Numbered from the stretch's first letter, positions 7,565-16,755 are shown. The stretch: 60,269 nucleotides of DNA from Alkalihalobacterium sp048323755 (GCF_048323755.1 NZ_JBLWFS010000024.1:1-60269), one strand, 5' to 3'. Translations and numbers: made by a program. The notes: generated from the letters alone by a model not told the origin.

Positions 7565-8414
7565 AGAAAAAGAAGAAGATATAGGAAGTTTGTATTTAAT
7601 ACCAACTCCTATCGGGAACTTAGAAGATATGACGTTTCGAGCGGTCAAAATTTTAAAAGAAGTAGATGTCATTGCAGCAGAAGATACGAGACAAACAAAA
7701 AAGTTATGCGTTCACTTTGAAATAGATACAAAACTTGTAAGTTATCATGATCACAATAAACGAGGCAGTGGCGAGAAGTTACTCCAAGCTTTAAGAGAAG
7801 GACGGAATGTGGCTTTAGTAAGTGATGCTGGAACACCTGCTATTTCCGATCCGGGTTATGAACTCGTCGTTGATTGTCTAGCTGAAGGCATCTCAGTCAT
7901 TCCTTTACCAGGAGCAAATGCAGCCATTACAGCACTCATTGCGTCTGGACTTAATACACAGCACTTTTATTATTATGGATTTTTAAATCGACAAAAAAAA
8001 GAGCGAAAAAAGGAATTAGAGCAGTTAAAGAATATACAAGTGCCGATTATTTTTTATGAATCTCCTCATCGTTTAGAAGAGATGTTAAAACATGTATTAG
8101 AACAATTAGGTGACAGGAAAATTGCTATTTGTCGCGAATTAACTAAAAGGTACGAGGAATTCATTCGTGGAACGATATCTGAGGTAATAGAGTGGTGTCA
8201 ATCTTCCCAAGTCAGAGGGGAATTTTGTGTTGTTGTAGATGGAGCGAGTGAAGTTCACATAACTGAAAATATATGGTGGGAGAACCTTTCAATCAATGAA
8301 CATGTTGAACATTATATAGAGGAGAAGCAGTTGAGTAGTAAGGAGGCTATTAAGGAAGTAGCAAAAGAAAGACAACTGCCGAAGCGTGACGTGTATGCAG
8401 AATACCATAAGTAA
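7539..8414 (+). CDS. rsmI: 16S rRNA (cytidine1402-2'-O)-methyltransferase
   Basis: RsmI/YraL-type tetrapyrrole-methylase-fold enzyme (291 aa) that 2'-O-methylates C1402 in the ribosomal P site. Conserved motifs: TPIGNLEDMTFRAV, AAEDTRQTKKL and SDAGTPAISDPG. It overlaps the end of yazA by 26 bp. ATG 7539 or 7542 could each be the start. A bidirectional terminator separates it from abrB. Confidence 0.95.
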   Translation: MMWQQKSFEEKEEDIGSLYLIPTPIGNLEDMTFRAVKILKEVDVIAAEDTRQTKKLCVHFEIDTKLVSYHDHNKRGSGEKLLQALREGRNVALVSDAGTPAISDPGYELVVDCLAEGISVIPLPGANAAITALIASGLNTQHFYYYGFLNRQKKERKKELEQLKNIQVPIIFYESPHRLEEMLKHVLEQLGDRKIAICRELTKRYEEFIRGTISEVIEWCQSSQVRGEFCVVVDGASEVHITENIWWENLSINEHVEHYIEEKQLSSKEAIKEVAKERQLPKRDVYAEYHK

Positions 8415-8423
8415 CAGAGAAAA

Positions 8424-8452
8424 GGCTCTGCAATAGCAGAGCCACGTTTTTT
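8424..8452. terminator. bidirectional terminator between rsmI and abrB
   Basis: Perfect stem GGCTCTGC / GCAGAGCC with loop AATA; a T run follows on the + strand and a TTTTCTC run on the - strand, so it can serve both convergent genes. Confidence 0.88.
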
Positions 8453-8460
8453 ATATCAAC

Positions 8461-8748
8461 TTATTTGCTAGTTTTTTCTAAGTAACTAGAAAGCTCATCA
8501 ATGATTGCTTTAGCGCCTTGTGGACTTAAGATGATTTTTCCATCCGCAATTGAAAGGTTGTCATCAGATACTTCCCCAGTAATTTGACAAGTCATGTTTG
8601 GCTTATATTTCTTTAAAATAATACGGTCATTATCAACATAGATCTCTAATGCATCTTTCTCTGCAATATCAAGTGTACGACGAAGCTCAATTGGAATAAC
8701 TACCCGTCCTAACTCATCAACTTTACGAACAATACCTGTAGATTTCAT
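8461..8748 (-). CDS. abrB: transition-state regulator AbrB
   Basis: 95-aa global repressor of post-exponential genes, nearly identical in its N-terminal swapped-hairpin DNA-binding domain to B. subtilis AbrB (MKSTGIVRKVDELGRVVIP). The only - strand gene in the window. The start at 8748 lies behind GGGAGGAGAAAAG; an upstream in-frame extension to 8808 is dismissed because it runs through the ribosome binding site. The promoter at 8825-8853 and a Spo0A box at 8801-8807 downstream of it indicate repression by phosphorylated Spo0A, as in B. subtilis. Confidence 0.97.
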   Translation of the reverse strand: MKSTGIVRKVDELGRVVIPIELRRTLDIAEKDALEIYVDNDRIILKKYKPNMTCQITGEVSDDNLSIADGKIILSPQGAKAIIDELSSYLEKTSK

Positions 8749-8800
8749 GTTCTTTTCTCCTCCCAATGTATGGTTATATCTTATTTTATTGATGTCATTT

Positions 8801-8807
8801 TTCGACA
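8801..8807 (-). promoter_or_regulatory. Spo0A box in the abrB leader
   Basis: On the - strand this reads TGTCGAA within TTTTGTCGAAAAA, a perfect Spo0A box ~20 bp downstream of the predicted abrB transcription start, the position used for repression in B. subtilis. Confidence 0.8.
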
Positions 8808-8824
8808 AAATTCTTTATACACCA

Positions 8825-8853
8825 AGAATACCAGTGTTTCCAAAACAAGTCAA
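8825..8853 (-). promoter_or_regulatory. abrB sigma-A promoter
   Basis: On the - strand: -35 TTGACT (8853-8848), 17-bp spacer, -10 TATTCT (8830-8825). Confidence 0.8.
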
Positions 8854-8954
8854 TTCATTTTTCTTACAAATTTAAGTATATTGTTAGTAATTTTTTCTAT
8901 TTTTTTTGTTAGGTTGTTGTATAACAAGGGTTTTAAATTGAGAGGTGAGTATGG

Positions 8955-9929
8955 TTGTTAGAAGTTCCAAGACATTTTATTGAAAAAATGACAAAATTGG
9001 ATAGTGAGTTACGAATGAAATATGGAAATAAGCAAAGGATTAATTCGACAATTCGACAAAGTATATTCGACAAAAACGGACATTTTCGACAAATGTCACG
9101 AAACGAGGCTGGCTTTTTGTCGAACTGGATTGGAGAATTAGAAGTAGCAGCTGTGGATGGTTCTGTCAATCAGACAAAAGGTGAACACCCACATATCATC
9201 TATTTTTTTCAAGCACTGGCACGAACAATTAGAGGGATAGAAAAGTGGGAGTTCGATATATATACTCCTTTGCTAGAAGAAATCGAGGAAACGAGTAGTG
9301 AAGAAATAGAGAGTCAAAAGCGAGTCCGGTCATCAAAAATGGCTGAATTAGAATTGATGGTTGCTAAAGCGATGATGGAAGAAGGATCTATCAAACTTAT
9401 TTTAATGGATGGTTCACTTACACATTATGCCATTGATGCACCGAAACTTTGGCAAGAAGTAAGGGAGCTGGCGCTTTTGAACCATGTTCTTATAGCTGGT
9501 GTGACAGAAGAAGTGGGTACAAGCTTCTTGTATCAAGTTTTAGAGCTTGAGTTTAATGAAGCACGGGGGCAACAGCTGGTATATGACCGAGATCTGTTAT
9601 TTGGTGTATTAAAGCAAGGTGAGATGTTGTATCTCGACAAGGCTCAACATAAACCCCAGGTACATACAGCTTGGCTGAGGCCTTCGACGGATCCTGCCGT
9701 TATTGGTGTAGATATACTGATTGAGCAGAAACAAGAAATGAACCGAATTTGTGACTTTGTTTACTCGATTACACCGAAAGAAGGAAGAGGGATTCCGATA
9801 TTTCTTGATATGGTTGATCGGGATGTACGAATTACGGATAAATTAGTAGAAGCACTAGTCGAGCAGTATATCGATCCAGAACTTACTCGACGTTTATTCT
9901 CACCAAAACGAACACACAGATTATATTAG
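8955..9929 (+). CDS. nurA: NurA-domain nuclease
   Basis: 324-aa protein of the NurA family, 5'-3' nucleases that work with the HerA translocase in DNA end processing. Candidate metal-binding residues are D68 in AAVDGSVNQ and D152 in LILMDGSLTHY, with a third acidic motif in FLDMVDRDV. It starts at TTG 8955, behind GAGAGGTGAG; ATG 8951 is out of frame. herA follows after 18 bp, a likely operon. The pair is inserted between abrB and metS, where B. subtilis has nothing. Five perfect Spo0A boxes lie within codons 30-57. The biological role in this organism is not known; repair or a defence role are both inferences. Confidence 0.82.
   Translation: MLEVPRHFIEKMTKLDSELRMKYGNKQRINSTIRQSIFDKNGHFRQMSRNEAGFLSNWIGELEVAAVDGSVNQTKGEHPHIIYFFQALARTIRGIEKWEFDIYTPLLEEIEETSSEEIESQKRVRSSKMAELELMVAKAMMEEGSIKLILMDGSLTHYAIDAPKLWQEVRELALLNHVLIAGVTEEVGTSFLYQVLELEFNEARGQQLVYDRDLLFGVLKQGEMLYLDKAQHKPQVHTAWLRPSTDPAVIGVDILIEQKQEMNRICDFVYSITPKEGRGIPIFLDMVDRDVRITDKLVEALVEQYIDPELTRRLFSPKRTHRLY
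9044..9124. promoter_or_regulatory. cluster of five Spo0A boxes inside nurA
   Basis: Perfect 7-mers TTCGACA (reverse of TGTCGAA) occur at 9044-9050, 9052-9058, 9066-9072 and 9085-9091, and TGTCGAA at 9118-9124. Chance would give about 0.01 sites in such a stretch. They lie 240-320 bp upstream of the abrB Spo0A box in terms of abrB transcription. Confidence 0.6.
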
Positions 9930-9947
9930 TTAGAGGGAGAGAGTAGT

Positions 9948-11780
9948 ATGCAAGTAGTTGGTATAACGACACAACATGAAATATATGTTGTCTCAAAAGA
10001 ACATAAATTTAGAATCAATGAAATTTTGCTCATTGAAGATGATAGACTTGGCAATCCAATGGGTGAAGTTGTAGAAACCTTTTCCTATAACCGCTTTATT
10101 CCAATGGGATATGATAAAGGAATCGTTGATGCACAAGTGTTAAAGACGCTAGAACAAATAGGGTATGATATCGGTGCGGATGAGATTAATCTTTCCAAAG
10201 TGAGGTTATTTGAAGAAGCGATCCAACCGATTCAGACGGGTGCTTCTGTTAGAACCCCTGAATTTGCAGAAGTTCAACATTTCTTAGTAAAAGTCCAACC
10301 TCAGGAAGGATTAGTATTAGGTGAAATACGGAGTACCGATCATTTAATGGAAACCTTACCTTCTGAGCTCAAGCAGCTTATGAAAATTCAAGAACAGGAA
10401 GTGGAACGTGACCAAAATGGAGTACCTTTTATTTTTGACATAAAAGCAATGCAACAATACCCACATATTGGTGTGTTTGGTGGTTCTGGTTCTGGAAAAT
10501 CTTTTGGGTTACGAGTGATGTTAGAAGAAATTATGAAACAATCGATCCCTGCCATAGTGTTCGACCCACATTTTGAAATGAATTTTAGTCATTTGTCAGA
10601 AGGGGTGAATGAAACAGACTATCGTAATAAGTATCTTTCTGTTCAAATTGGAAGAGATGTAGGGGTGGATTTTAGTTCTTTAACCACGAGAGATATTGAA
10701 CGACTCCTTGGTGCTGCGGGTTCTTTAACTGAATCGATGGTAAACGTCATTCAAAGTGTACATAAGCGAAAAGACAGCTATCAATCGTTTAGTGATCGCA
10801 TTGCTAATCTAGTAGATGCTTTGGAGTTAGGTAAACAGAAAGTAGAAGCCTTTATTTATGATGGCAATGGTTTGTCTCGTGAGCAGCTAGAACAATATGA
10901 TACGTATCAAAAACTTTTAAATCAGTTTGGCAGCTTGCCTTTGTCTTCGGTGAAAGGAATTCAATGGCGTTTAAATCGGTTATATCAATCTGGTTTGTTT
11001 CAACATAATATCCGTGCCATTGAAGAGGGCTTACACAGCGGGAAGTTGGTAGTCATCCAAGGTTCTGTATGGTTATTACAAGTATTCTCCAGCTTTGTCA
11101 TTGGGGTGCTTTATACAAAACGAAGAGCGTATAGAGACGCTAAACTTCAAAATGAGCAAGGAACCTTTTTCCCACCCTTTGTGATCGTAACAGATGAGGC
11201 TCATAATTTTGCCCCTAAAGGATATGACGCTCCTGCCAAAAGTGTTTTGAAAGAAATCGCGCAAGAGGGTCGAAAATATGGTGTGTTTCTTATTTTTGCG
11301 ACACAACGACCGACTCTATTAGATGAAACGATTACAGCACAATTAAACTCGAAGTTTGTTTTTCGGACCGTTCGTGGTACAGATATTCAAACGATAAAGG
11401 AAGAAACTGATTTAACACATGAAGAGGGTAAAAGACTACCATACTTACGGTCTGGAGATGTCTTTGTTTCTTCTGCGATTTTTGGGAGAACACTAGCGGT
11501 AAGAATCCGTCTTGCAGATACGACAAGTCCACATGTGCTAAATCCTTTTGATGAATTAAAGGTAATGAATGATCAGGAAGATGATGGTGTACTTGAGGTG
11601 ATACAGTCTCTTCTGCCATTATCAGAAACGGCATTAATTCGTCATACCGATGAGATCAATCAGGCTCTCGGGAAAAGCTGGGATGTGGCTCAACTCAAAA
11701 GAGAGTTAGAACAATTAGCGATAAAAGGGAAACTGAAAAAGGTGAAAAATCCATTTGCCACAATCTATGATCGACCTTGA
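9948..11780 (+). CDS. herA: HerA-type bipolar DNA helicase/translocase
   Basis: 610-aa FtsK/HerA-superfamily ATPase (DUF87). An N-terminal HAS-barrel spans about residues 1-110, then Walker A GGSGSGKSF (about 178-186), Walker B VIVTDEAH (about 409-416) and the sensor segment IFATQRPTLLDE. It is expected to form a hexamer that moves DNA to the NurA nuclease. It follows nurA by 18 bp with its own Shine-Dalgarno (GAGGGAGAG). Known two-gene HerA systems serve DNA end resection in archaea, and some HerA-nuclease pairs act in phage defence in bacteria; which applies here cannot be told from sequence. Confidence 0.88.
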   Translation: MQVVGITTQHEIYVVSKEHKFRINEILLIEDDRLGNPMGEVVETFSYNRFIPMGYDKGIVDAQVLKTLEQIGYDIGADEINLSKVRLFEEAIQPIQTGASVRTPEFAEVQHFLVKVQPQEGLVLGEIRSTDHLMETLPSELKQLMKIQEQEVERDQNGVPFIFDIKAMQQYPHIGVFGGSGSGKSFGLRVMLEEIMKQSIPAIVFDPHFEMNFSHLSEGVNETDYRNKYLSVQIGRDVGVDFSSLTTRDIERLLGAAGSLTESMVNVIQSVHKRKDSYQSFSDRIANLVDALELGKQKVEAFIYDGNGLSREQLEQYDTYQKLLNQFGSLPLSSVKGIQWRLNRLYQSGLFQHNIRAIEEGLHSGKLVVIQGSVWLLQVFSSFVIGVLYTKRRAYRDAKLQNEQGTFFPPFVIVTDEAHNFAPKGYDAPAKSVLKEIAQEGRKYGVFLIFATQRPTLLDETITAQLNSKFVFRTVRGTDIQTIKEETDLTHEEGKRLPYLRSGDVFVSSAIFGRTLAVRIRLADTTSPHVLNPFDELKVMNDQEDDGVLEVIQSLLPLSETALIRHTDEINQALGKSWDVAQLKRELEQLAIKGKLKKVKNPFATIYDRP

Positions 11781-11794
11781 CATTAGCTGTATTT

Positions 11795-12122
11795 ATTCGG
11801 TATATTTTTTGGTGAGATGTGGAAGAACTTAAATGAAAGAAATGAATAACACTTCCGATGAACGGATGAGTATAATAGGTCGACTATTTAGCGAGGACGC
11901 TAAGACAGAGAGCTGGGGTAGCTGGGAACCAGTATAGTCACTATTAGAAGATGGTCCAGTGAGGAATTGCTTTCGAGTTAGAACACTAATAAGGGAGCAA
12001 CGTACTCTAGCGTTACTAGAGAAGTCAAACGACTTATTGAGCCTGTTCTTGTGAAAGAATGGGGAAATAGGGTGGTACCACGTGAGTTCGCTCTCGTCCC
12101 TTGCTGGATGAGGGCTTTTTTA
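11795..12122 (+). promoter_or_regulatory. T-box riboswitch of metS
   Basis: Leader that senses uncharged tRNA-Met. The specifier loop (GAAG-ATG-GTCC) puts the Met codon ATG at 11951-11953. The T-box AGGGTGGTACCACG is at 12069-12082; its TGGT pairs with the ACCA 3' end of the tRNA-Met encoded at 39165. The terminator stem GCTCTCGT / ATGAGGGC (12090-12115) is followed by TTTTTT. Uncharged tRNA should stabilise the antiterminator and switch metS on. Confidence 0.95.
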
Positions 12123-12280
12123 TATGTTCAGCTCCTTTCTTAAACAGTACATAAAGGTAGCGATTACCTAAAACCTATTTTAGTTTGAGTGAAGGTGGAA
12201 CACAAGCTTCTTATTGTAAAGTTTTATTGAAGAAATTGAAAGGGCAGTAAAGAAAACTAACTAAGTGGAGGACGTTTTGA

Positions 12281-14269
12281 ATGAGTGAAAAAAAGACATT
12301 TTATATTACAACACCAATTTATTATCCGAGTGATAAGCTGCATATTGGTCATGCGTATACAACGGTAGCCGGAGACGCGATGGCACGTTATAAGCGTTTA
12401 CGCGGCTATGATGTCATGTATTTAACAGGTACTGATGAGCATGGTCAAAAAATTGAACGAAAGGCAGAAGAAAAAGGCGTAACACCCCAACAATTTGTTG
12501 ATGAAATTGTAAGTGGTATTCAGGATTTATGGAAGAAACTCGATATTTCATATGATGACTTTATTCGTACGACAGAAGACCGGCATAAAGATGTAGTTGC
12601 TAAGATTTTCGAACAGTTACTCGCTCAAGGTGATATTTATTTAGATGAATATGAAGGATGGTACTCCATTCCAGATGAGACTTTTTACACGGAACATCAA
12701 CTCGTTGATCCAGTTATGGAAGATGGTAAAGTAGTCGGTGGAAAAAGTCCTGACAGCGGGCACCCTGTAGAAAAAGTTCGCGAACAATCGTACTTTTTCC
12801 GTATGAGTAAATATGCCAATCGTTTGTTGAAGTTCTATGAAGATAATCCGCAATTTATCCAACCAGAGTCACGAAAAAATGAGATGATTAATAATTTCAT
12901 TAAACCAGGCCTAGAAGATTTAGCGGTGTCTCGTACATCGTTTGAATGGGGTGTAAAAATTCCGAGCAATCCCAAACATGTCGTCTATGTTTGGATTGAT
13001 GCTCTCTCTAATTACATCACAGCTCTTGGTTATGGAAGTGCTAATGAAGAGAAGTATAAACAATACTGGCCAGCTGATGTTCATCTCGTTGGAAAGGAAA
13101 TTGTTCGTTTCCACACCATCTATTGGCCAATTATGCTAATGGCACTTGATTTACCACTGCCCAAAAAAGTGTTTGGTCACGGTTGGTTATTAATGAAAGA
13201 CGGAAAAATGTCAAAGTCAAAAGGAAATGTGGTCGACCCGGTACCATTAATTGACCGTTACGGATTAGATGCACTTAGATACTACCTGTTACGAGAAGTA
13301 CCATTCGGTTCAGATGGCGTATTTACGCCGGAAAGCTTTGTAGAGCGAGTCAATTACGATTTAGCTAATGATCTAGGTAATTTATTAAATCGTACGGTTG
13401 CGATGATTAATAAATATTTTGATGGTCAACTTCCTTCTTATGTGAAAGACGGGACACCGTTTGACTCAAGTTTAGTCGAACTAGTAGATGCTACAGTTGA
13501 AAAAGTTGAAAATGCAATGGAAGATATGGAGTTTTCAGTTGCACTTTCAGCAATCTGGCAGCTTGTAAGCCGTACAAATAAATACATTGATGAAACCCAA
13601 CCTTGGGTATTAGCAAAGAACGAAGATGAAAAGGAAAAGCTTGGAGCGGTTATGTATCACTTGGCTGAGTCTTTACGTTATATCTCTATTTTAATTCAGC
13701 CATTTATGACAGAAACACCTAAAAAAGTTTGGCAACAATTAGGATTAGCAGAAAACGTAACAACTTGGGATTCACTTCAAGCATTTGGTCAAATTCCTTC
13801 TGGGACGACTGTATCCAAAGGTGAGCCTATTTTCCCACGTCTCGACGTCGAAGAAGAAGTGAAATATATTGTTGAAATGATGGGTGGTTCATTAGTAAAA
13901 GATGAACCAAAACAAGAAGTAACTAAAAACGAGGTCGAAGAGTCCGAAGAAATTACAATTGATGATTTTATGAAAGTTGATTTACGTGTTGCGGAAGTCA
14001 TCAAAGCAGAACCTGTGAAAAAAGCAGATAAGTTATTAAAAATTCAGCTTGACCTCGGCTACGAACAAAGACAAGTTGTTTCTGGTATAGCGAAATATTA
14101 TTCTCCAGAAGATTTAGTCGGTCGTAAAGTTATTTGTGTGACAAACTTAAAGCCAATAAAACTGCGTGGTGAATTGTCAAAAGGAATGATATTAGCTGCC
14201 TCTGAAGGTGACCAACTTACACTTGCTTCAGTTGATCAGTCGATGCCTAACGGAGCAAAAGTAAAATAA
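12281..14269 (+). CDS. metS: methionyl-tRNA synthetase
   Basis: Class I aminoacyl-tRNA synthetase (662 aa). HIGH signature H21-I-G-H24 and KMSKS at about residues 309-313. The connective peptide lacks zinc-binding Cys pairs, as in the B. subtilis enzyme. A C-terminal EMAP-II-like tRNA-binding domain begins near residue 563 (TIDDFMKVDLRVAEV) and completes the homodimeric form. The 158-bp stretch between the T-box terminator and the start has no other gene. The Shine-Dalgarno is GTGGAGGA. Confidence 0.97.
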   Translation: MSEKKTFYITTPIYYPSDKLHIGHAYTTVAGDAMARYKRLRGYDVMYLTGTDEHGQKIERKAEEKGVTPQQFVDEIVSGIQDLWKKLDISYDDFIRTTEDRHKDVVAKIFEQLLAQGDIYLDEYEGWYSIPDETFYTEHQLVDPVMEDGKVVGGKSPDSGHPVEKVREQSYFFRMSKYANRLLKFYEDNPQFIQPESRKNEMINNFIKPGLEDLAVSRTSFEWGVKIPSNPKHVVYVWIDALSNYITALGYGSANEEKYKQYWPADVHLVGKEIVRFHTIYWPIMLMALDLPLPKKVFGHGWLLMKDGKMSKSKGNVVDPVPLIDRYGLDALRYYLLREVPFGSDGVFTPESFVERVNYDLANDLGNLLNRTVAMINKYFDGQLPSYVKDGTPFDSSLVELVDATVEKVENAMEDMEFSVALSAIWQLVSRTNKYIDETQPWVLAKNEDEKEKLGAVMYHLAESLRYISILIQPFMTETPKKVWQQLGLAENVTTWDSLQAFGQIPSGTTVSKGEPIFPRLDVEEEVKYIVEMMGGSLVKDEPKQEVTKNEVEESEEITIDDFMKVDLRVAEVIKAEPVKKADKLLKIQLDLGYEQRQVVSGIAKYYSPEDLVGRKVICVTNLKPIKLRGELSKGMILAASEGDQLTLASVDQSMPNGAKVK

Positions 14270-14282
14270 TAGAAAACAATAA

Positions 14283-14332
14283 TCAGGGTTAGGGTAAGCT
14301 TTTAAATAATGGCTTCTCTTTCCCTTTTTTAA
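14283..14332 (+). terminator. possible terminator after metS
   Basis: Imperfect pairing of AGGGTAAGC with GGCTT...TTTCCCT, followed by TTTTTT. The rest of the 238-bp gap up to tatD shows no gene or clear promoter to me. Confidence 0.4.
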
Positions 14333-14507
14333 AAAAGTGCTGTTAAAGAGGATTGGATTTTGCCCATTACTGAAAAAATAGCTCAAAATCAACGGATATC
14401 AACAGTATAATCTAACACAGTTTTTAAAAAAAGAAGTAACCAACGATGTTTTATTACAATAATAATTAGTTTGGATTGTATTTGAACAACGAGAGGATGA
14501 ATAAAAA

Positions 14508-15275
14508 ATGTTATTTGATACACATGTCCACCTAAATGCCGATCAGTTTGAAGAAGACCTGGCAGAAGTCATTCAACGTGCGCAAGAAGCAGGTGTCACT
14601 CACATGGTGGTGGTCGGCTTTGATGAGAAAACGATAAAAGGGGCTTTAGCCATCGCAGAGGCGCATGAGAACATCTACGCAGCTGTAGGATGGCACCCAG
14701 TGGATGCAATAGACATGACAGATCAGCATTTAGCGTGGTTAGAGGAGCTCGCTTCACATCCGAAAGTAGTTGCCTTAGGTGAAATGGGACTTGATTACCA
14801 TTGGGATAAATCTCCAAAGGATATTCAGAAAGAAGTATTTCGAAAACAAATTCGTTTAGCCAAAAAAGTAAACCTGCCGATCATTATTCATAATCGTGAA
14901 GCGAGTCAAGATATTGTTGATATTTTGAGAGAAGAAGAAGCTTCACAAGTTGGTGGAATTATGCACTGCTTCAGTGGAAGTGTTGAAATTGCAAAAGCTT
15001 GTCTAGACATGAACTTCCACATCTCTTTTGGTGGACCAGTAACTTTTAAAAATGCTAAGAAACCTAAAGAAGTCGCTGTCGAAGTACCGCTAGATCGTTT
15101 GTTAATTGAAACAGATTGTCCATATTTAGCACCTCATCCGTATCGTGGAAAGCGAAATGAACCGGCATATGTAGAACTTGTTGCAAAGCAAATTGCTGAG
15201 TTAAAAGAAATGACGTATGAGGAATTGACAAAGCAAACAATGGAGAATGCAAAAAAATTATTTAACATAATGTGA
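14508..15275 (+). CDS. tatD: TatD-family metal-dependent deoxyribonuclease (YabD)
   Basis: 255-aa TIM-barrel hydrolase; TatD enzymes have 3'-5' DNase activity. Metal ligands are visible in DTHVHLN, GEMGLDYHW, IIHNREA, MHCFSGS and ETDCPYLAP. ATG 14508 follows GAGAGGATG. Position between metS and yabE is conserved in Bacillus. Confidence 0.94.
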   Translation: MLFDTHVHLNADQFEEDLAEVIQRAQEAGVTHMVVVGFDEKTIKGALAIAEAHENIYAAVGWHPVDAIDMTDQHLAWLEELASHPKVVALGEMGLDYHWDKSPKDIQKEVFRKQIRLAKKVNLPIIIHNREASQDIVDILREEEASQVGGIMHCFSGSVEIAKACLDMNFHISFGGPVTFKNAKKPKEVAVEVPLDRLLIETDCPYLAPHPYRGKRNEPAYVELVAKQIAELKEMTYEELTKQTMENAKKLFNIM

Positions 15276-15378
15276 TAGAACATTATGTCGGATTCTAAGA
15301 GGGCTTGTCTAAATTTTCTTTTGTTCGTAGGAGTTCTACAATGAAGCGGGCTTGCATACATTGAACTTGTCGATAAAT

Positions 15379-15434
15379 ATTTGTTTCCTTCAGGGGGACT
15401 TTTATGGATAATAGTTGTTATGAGGGAAACAAAT
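15379..15434. repeat. inverted repeat next to the yabE promoter
   Basis: ATTTGTTTCCTTC (15379-15391) and GAGGGAAACAAAT (15422-15434) are inverted copies with one mismatch, enclosing 30 nt. No T run follows, so it is not a typical terminator; it abuts a TTGACA at 15434-15439. Confidence 0.55.
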
Positions 15435-15448
15435 TGACATTATACTAG

Positions 15449-15477
15449 TTGACAAAAGGAGGTGAAGTGTTTATAAT
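15449..15477 (+). promoter_or_regulatory. sigma-A promoter of yabE
   Basis: TTGACA (15449-15454), 17-bp spacer, TATAAT (15472-15477): a consensus promoter ~30 bp before the yabE start. Confidence 0.82.
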
Positions 15478-15506
15478 TCGTACCTTGAGAAGGGGGAAGA
15501 TTAAAC

Positions 15507-16748
15507 ATGGAACCCAGTAGGATAAGCTCGTTTTTTTCTAACCTAAATTTTGGGAAAAAACTGACGATCTCCATACTATGTTTTGTCCTAGTTATCGGGA
15601 CAATGAGCTTTGCAATCTATGAAACAACGAAAGCGAATGTAACGGTAACTGCAGATGAAGAAGAAGTGACAATCCGCACACATGCCAATACTGTTGCAGA
15701 AGTAATGGAAGAACTTGGATTTGTTGTAGGCGAATACGATGAATTAGAACCAGCTATCAGTGAAAAGGTTACAGGAGATATGTCCATAAGTTGGAAAGTA
15801 GCTAAAGAAATCAATGTAGCTATTAACGGTGATGAAAAGCAGGTCTGGACAACTGCTGATAGTGTAGAAGATTTAATTGCTGAATTAGATATTACGGTTA
15901 AAGAACATGATAAAATTAGTCCTAGCTTAAATACAGAAATTCAACCTGAAATGAATGTTACGTATGAATCTGCTTTTATGGTAAGAGTCACAAGTGACGG
16001 GGAAGAACATGAAGTATGGACAACTTCGACTACTGTCGCTGACTTTTTAGAAAAAGAATCGATCACCCTAGGTGAGCTGGATCGAGTTGAACCAGCTTTA
16101 GAACAAGTACTTAATAGTGAAGAAGAAATTAAGGTAGTTAGAGTAGAAAAAGTCACCGATGTAGTGGAAGAGACTGTAGCATTTGCCACAGTAACGAAAA
16201 ATGACAGTTCGTTACAAAAAGGAAAAGAGAAGGTTGTAGATTCAGGGCAAAGTGGTCTTGTTGAAAAACATTATGAAGTTGTCTTAGAAGATGGTAAGGA
16301 AGTCTCTAGAGAGCTGATAAAAACAGAGACGACAAGAGAGAGCAAGGATCGAGTAGTCGCAGTAGGAACACGACAACCGACTCCGACAGTTTCTCGTGGT
16401 AGTTCTCCAACACAAACTTCAACTAGTCAGTCAAGCCCAAGTCAATCTAGTCCAAGTGGTAAAACACTGCGGGTATCTGCAACCGCTTATACAGCAAATT
16501 GCAGTGGATGCAGCGGTATTACAGCAACTGGTATCAACTTAAAAAATAATCGTAATATGAAAGTGATCGCTGTCGACCCTAATGTCATTCCTCTTGGATC
16601 AAGAGTCCATGTCGAAGGTTATGGAACAGCTATAGCTGGTGACACAGGCGGTGCGATTCGCGGAAATAAAATTGATGTTCATGTCCCGACGAAATCGGAA
16701 GCATACAGATGGGGTAGAAGGACAGTCACGATTACAATTTTAGATTAA
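15507..16748 (+). CDS. yabE: cell-wall-binding protein with G5 and 3D domains (YabE/Rpf2 type)
   Basis: 413-aa exported protein related to resuscitation-promoting factors (Sps/Rpf2 family). An N-terminal membrane anchor or signal (about residues 18-42), DUF348 repeats (VTIRTHANTVAEVMEELG and two more), a G5 domain, a Ser/Thr/Pro/Gln linker (SPTQTSTSQSSPSQ) and a C-terminal 3D domain with the catalytic Asp triad (IAGDTGGAIRGNKIDV). Likely a peptidoglycan lytic enzyme. The start ATG 15507 has a modest GAGAAGGGGG upstream. Confidence 0.93.
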   Translation: MEPSRISSFFSNLNFGKKLTISILCFVLVIGTMSFAIYETTKANVTVTADEEEVTIRTHANTVAEVMEELGFVVGEYDELEPAISEKVTGDMSISWKVAKEINVAINGDEKQVWTTADSVEDLIAELDITVKEHDKISPSLNTEIQPEMNVTYESAFMVRVTSDGEEHEVWTTSTTVADFLEKESITLGELDRVEPALEQVLNSEEEIKVVRVEKVTDVVEETVAFATVTKNDSSLQKGKEKVVDSGQSGLVEKHYEVVLEDGKEVSRELIKTETTRESKDRVVAVGTRQPTPTVSRGSSPTQTSTSQSSPSQSSPSGKTLRVSATAYTANCSGCSGITATGINLKNNRNMKVIAVDPNVIPLGSRVHVEGYGTAIAGDTGGAIRGNKIDVHVPTKSEAYRWGRRTVTITILD

Positions 16749-16755
16749 CTCGATG

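Noticed and set aside
11795..12122. SAM riboswitch (S-box) before metS
   Set aside because: The T-box motif AGGGTGGTACCACG, the ATG specifier loop and the layout identify a T-box; no S-box core is seen.
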